Source of the DNA: an uncultured Oscillibacter sp.
GTDB lineage: Bacteria; Bacillota; Clostridia; Oscillospirales; Oscillospiraceae
Direction of reading: 5' to 3'
NCBI GenBank assembly: GCA_904393855.1
Contig: CAJFNE010000096.1
Location: 1 to 7,207, forward strand
DNA length: 7,207 nucleotides
The position numbers and the translations under genes were made by a program. How positions within the stretch are numbered: the first letter of the stretch is position 1; each line of letters starts with the position of its first letter. Of this stretch, positions 6,369 to 7,207 are shown in pieces. The notes under the pieces were generated by a model, which saw only the letters and a list, made by a program, of their open reading frames with translations, was not told the DNA's origin and ran no database searches.

Positions 6369-6534
6369 GAGTGAAAGGATAAGAGATCAAAGATCGATAG
6401 AAAGCGTGGAGATTCGGATGCGCCTGGGCGCATGATTGGGATTGCCCGCTTGCGGCGCCCTTCTTGCGCGGGATGGGACCGCCCTCCGCTCTCCACCCGT
6501 ATCTTTTATCTCTTATCTCATATCTCCTCACACT
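6369..6534. repeat. GATA/TATC-armed hairpin element, copy B
   Basis: Left arm about 6369-6400 (GAGTGAAAGGATAAGAGATC and on) and right arm about 6498-6534 (TTTTATCTCTTATCTCATATC and on, ending CACTCC) are imperfect inverted repeats rich in GATA/TATC words. The right-arm segment 6503-6527 matches copy A (694-718) at 21 of 25 positions in the same orientation. The core of about 100 bp is GC-rich and unlike the core of copy A: GTGGAG/CTCCAC closes an inner stem and ATGCGCC/GGCGCAT forms a perfect 7-bp hairpin at about 6418-6433. It starts 8 bp after the alr stop and might act as a 3'-end structure. No believable open reading frame is seen in it. Confidence 0.7.
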
Positions 6535-6555
6535 CCCTGTTCCGCGCACCTGCGC

Positions 6556-6587
6556 CCCGTCCCCGGCATAGAATAGTCCGGGGCGGG
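6556..6587. repeat. GC-rich hairpin upstream of mazF
   Basis: CCCGTCCCCGG (ending 6566) pairs with CCGGGGCGGG (6578-6587), giving about ten pairs with one bulged T and an 11-nt loop CATAGAATAGT (6567-6577). The loop contains TAGAAT, a -10-like hexamer without a partner -35. There is no T-run after it, so a terminator on the plus strand is unlikely. Function unknown. Confidence 0.5.
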
Positions 6588-6591
6588 AACG

Positions 6592-6617
6592 CCGGAATTT
6601 CAGCGTATAAATTCCGG
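6592..6617. promoter_or_regulatory. Perfect inverted repeat before mazF, possible operator
   Basis: CCGGAATTT (6592-6600) and AAATTCCGG (6609-6617) are perfect 9-bp inverted repeats separated by 8 nt. The spacer and right arm contain TATAAA (6606-6611), which could serve as a -10 box, although no convincing -35 lies 16-18 nt upstream. Its dyad symmetry and place about 80 bp before the mazF start make it a candidate repressor site. The regulator is unknown. Confidence 0.4.
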
Positions 6618-6695
6618 AGCTGCGTGGGAGAATGAAAGTGGCCCCATCGAAGGGATTTCGGTGGCGGGTACTTCTTTCGGCGGAGTGTGAACTTT

Positions 6696-7064
6696 GTGGA
6701 TACAAGTGTCAAGCGCGGCGATATTTACTATGCCGATCTCTCCCCGGTGGTGGGCAGCGAGCAGGGCGGCGTCCGGCCGGTTCTGATCATCCAGAACGAC
6801 ACCGGAAACCGCTACAGCCCCACTGTGATCGCGGCGGCCATTACCTCTCAGACGGGCAAGGCCCGGCTGCCGACACATATCGACCTTCCTGTGGACCACA
6901 GCTGCGGCCTGAGCCGGGACTCCATCGTGCTGCTGGAGCAGGTTCGGACGCTGGATAAGAAACGGCTGCGGGAGCGGCTGGGCCATGTGGAGGAGCAGGT
7001 GATGACCAAAGTCGACACAGCCATTGCGGTGAGCTTCGGCCTGCCTCGGGACCGGGAGGTCTGA
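6696..7064 (+). CDS. mazF: MazF/NdoA (PemK-family) mRNA interferase toxin
   Basis: Sequence-specific ribosome-independent endoribonuclease, toxin of a type II toxin-antitoxin pair. The product (122 aa) is very close to B. subtilis NdoA (EndoA): VKRGDIYYADLSPVVGSEQG (5-24), GGVRPVLIIQND (24-35), AAITSQTGKARLPTH and RDSIVLLEQVRTLDKKRL. Arg27 and Thr50 align with the catalytic Arg25 and Thr48 of NdoA, so it should be active. The GTG at 6696 is preferred because GGCGGAG (6679-6685) is 10 nt upstream; an in-frame GTG at 6687 has that site only 1 nt away. As in B. subtilis it follows alr, but no antitoxin gene is found between alr and mazF, and the gap holds only hairpin repeats. Confidence 0.95.
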   Translation: MDTSVKRGDIYYADLSPVVGSEQGGVRPVLIIQNDTGNRYSPTVIAAAITSQTGKARLPTHIDLPVDHSCGLSRDSIVLLEQVRTLDKKRLRERLGHVEEQVMTKVDTAIAVSFGLPRDREV

Positions 7065-7114
7065 CGAAAGACGGATTTGGACGGAGGCGGCTGTGGCGAC
7101 TGTGGCGCAAGCCC

Positions 7115-7207
7115 CGCGCCGCAAAAGCGGCGTGCAAGCGTCCCAGAGGGACCTTGGGACCGGCGGAATTCACTTCCGGCGGTCCTGGTGAAATCCCAAG
7201 GGCTCCC
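7115..7207. repeat. Palindrome-rich non-coding tail after mazF
   Basis: Several inverted repeats follow the mazF stop: CGCCGC-AAAA-GCGGCG (7117-7132, extended by a G-U and a C-G pair); a nearly symmetric hairpin of GGACCG (7157-7162) with CGGTCC (7180-7185) and CGGAA (7164-7168) with TTCCG (7174-7178) around loop TTCAC; and CCTTGGGA (7152-7159) with TCCCAAGG (7194-7201). A direct repeat CTGTGGCG occurs just before, at 7091-7098 and 7100-7107. No T-run marks a terminator. No open frame is supported. The structure runs off the window, so its nature (repeat element, structured RNA or 3' end) cannot be decided. Confidence 0.45.

Noticed and set aside
6432..6635. Plus-strand frame of 67 codons between alr and mazF as an antitoxin candidate
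   Set aside because: No ribosome binding site; it runs through the hairpin repeat and its translation has no resemblance to NdoAI/MazE or ribbon-helix-helix proteins.
7065..7207. Known riboswitch (cobalamin, c-di-GMP, glycine types) after mazF
   Set aside because: None of the conserved core sequences I know for these classes is present in the visible part.

Overview
The window looks like chromosomal DNA from a GC-rich member of the Bacillota, most likely an Oscillospiraceae-type gut clostridium (Flavonifractor, Lawsonibacter or Pseudoflavonifractor kind). The reasons are a T-box-controlled pheS, GGAGG-type ribosome binding sites, lipoproteins with Gram-positive-style signal peptides, a fused NAD(P)H-hydrate repair enzyme, and the gene order nnr - lipoprotein - alr - mazF, which resembles the acpS-ydcC-alr-ndoAI-ndoA neighbourhood of Bacillus subtilis. 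The genus is an inference from style and gene order, not a measured assignment.

The left half (1-2880) reads on the minus strand. From right to left it holds a 494-residue secreted lipoprotein (1396-2880), a 76-residue protein of unknown function (1061-1291), and a hairpin terminator (1003-1035) that directly abuts the -35 box of the next promoter. Then come a phenylalanine-type T-box leader with its attenuator (731-967) and the first 195 codons of pheS (1-585, cut by the window edge). A GATA/TATC-rich hairpin element (610-720) sits between the attenuator and the pheS ribosome binding site.

A divergent promoter region (2881-3017) separates this from the right half, which reads on the plus strand. 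A tight cluster follows: nnr (3018-4559), a small LolA/GerS/YdcC-like lipoprotein (4573-5169) whose Shine-Dalgarno overlaps the nnr stop codon, and alr (5192-6361) after only 22 bp. Nnr repairs damaged NAD(P)H and Alr makes D-alanine for the wall. A lipoprotein beside alr recalls the C. difficile gerS-alr2 pair involved in spore germination.

The 334-bp gap 6362-6695 has no credible gene. It holds a second copy of the GATA/TATC hairpin element, a GC-rich hairpin and a perfect 9-bp inverted repeat. It is followed by a solo MazF/NdoA toxin gene (6696-7064) with no antitoxin gene next to it. The last 140 bp are non-coding and strongly palindromic, and run off the window. No tRNA, rRNA, CRISPR array, transposase or phage gene was seen. 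The most notable unexplained items are the paired hairpin elements and the antitoxin-less mazF with its own palindromic upstream region.
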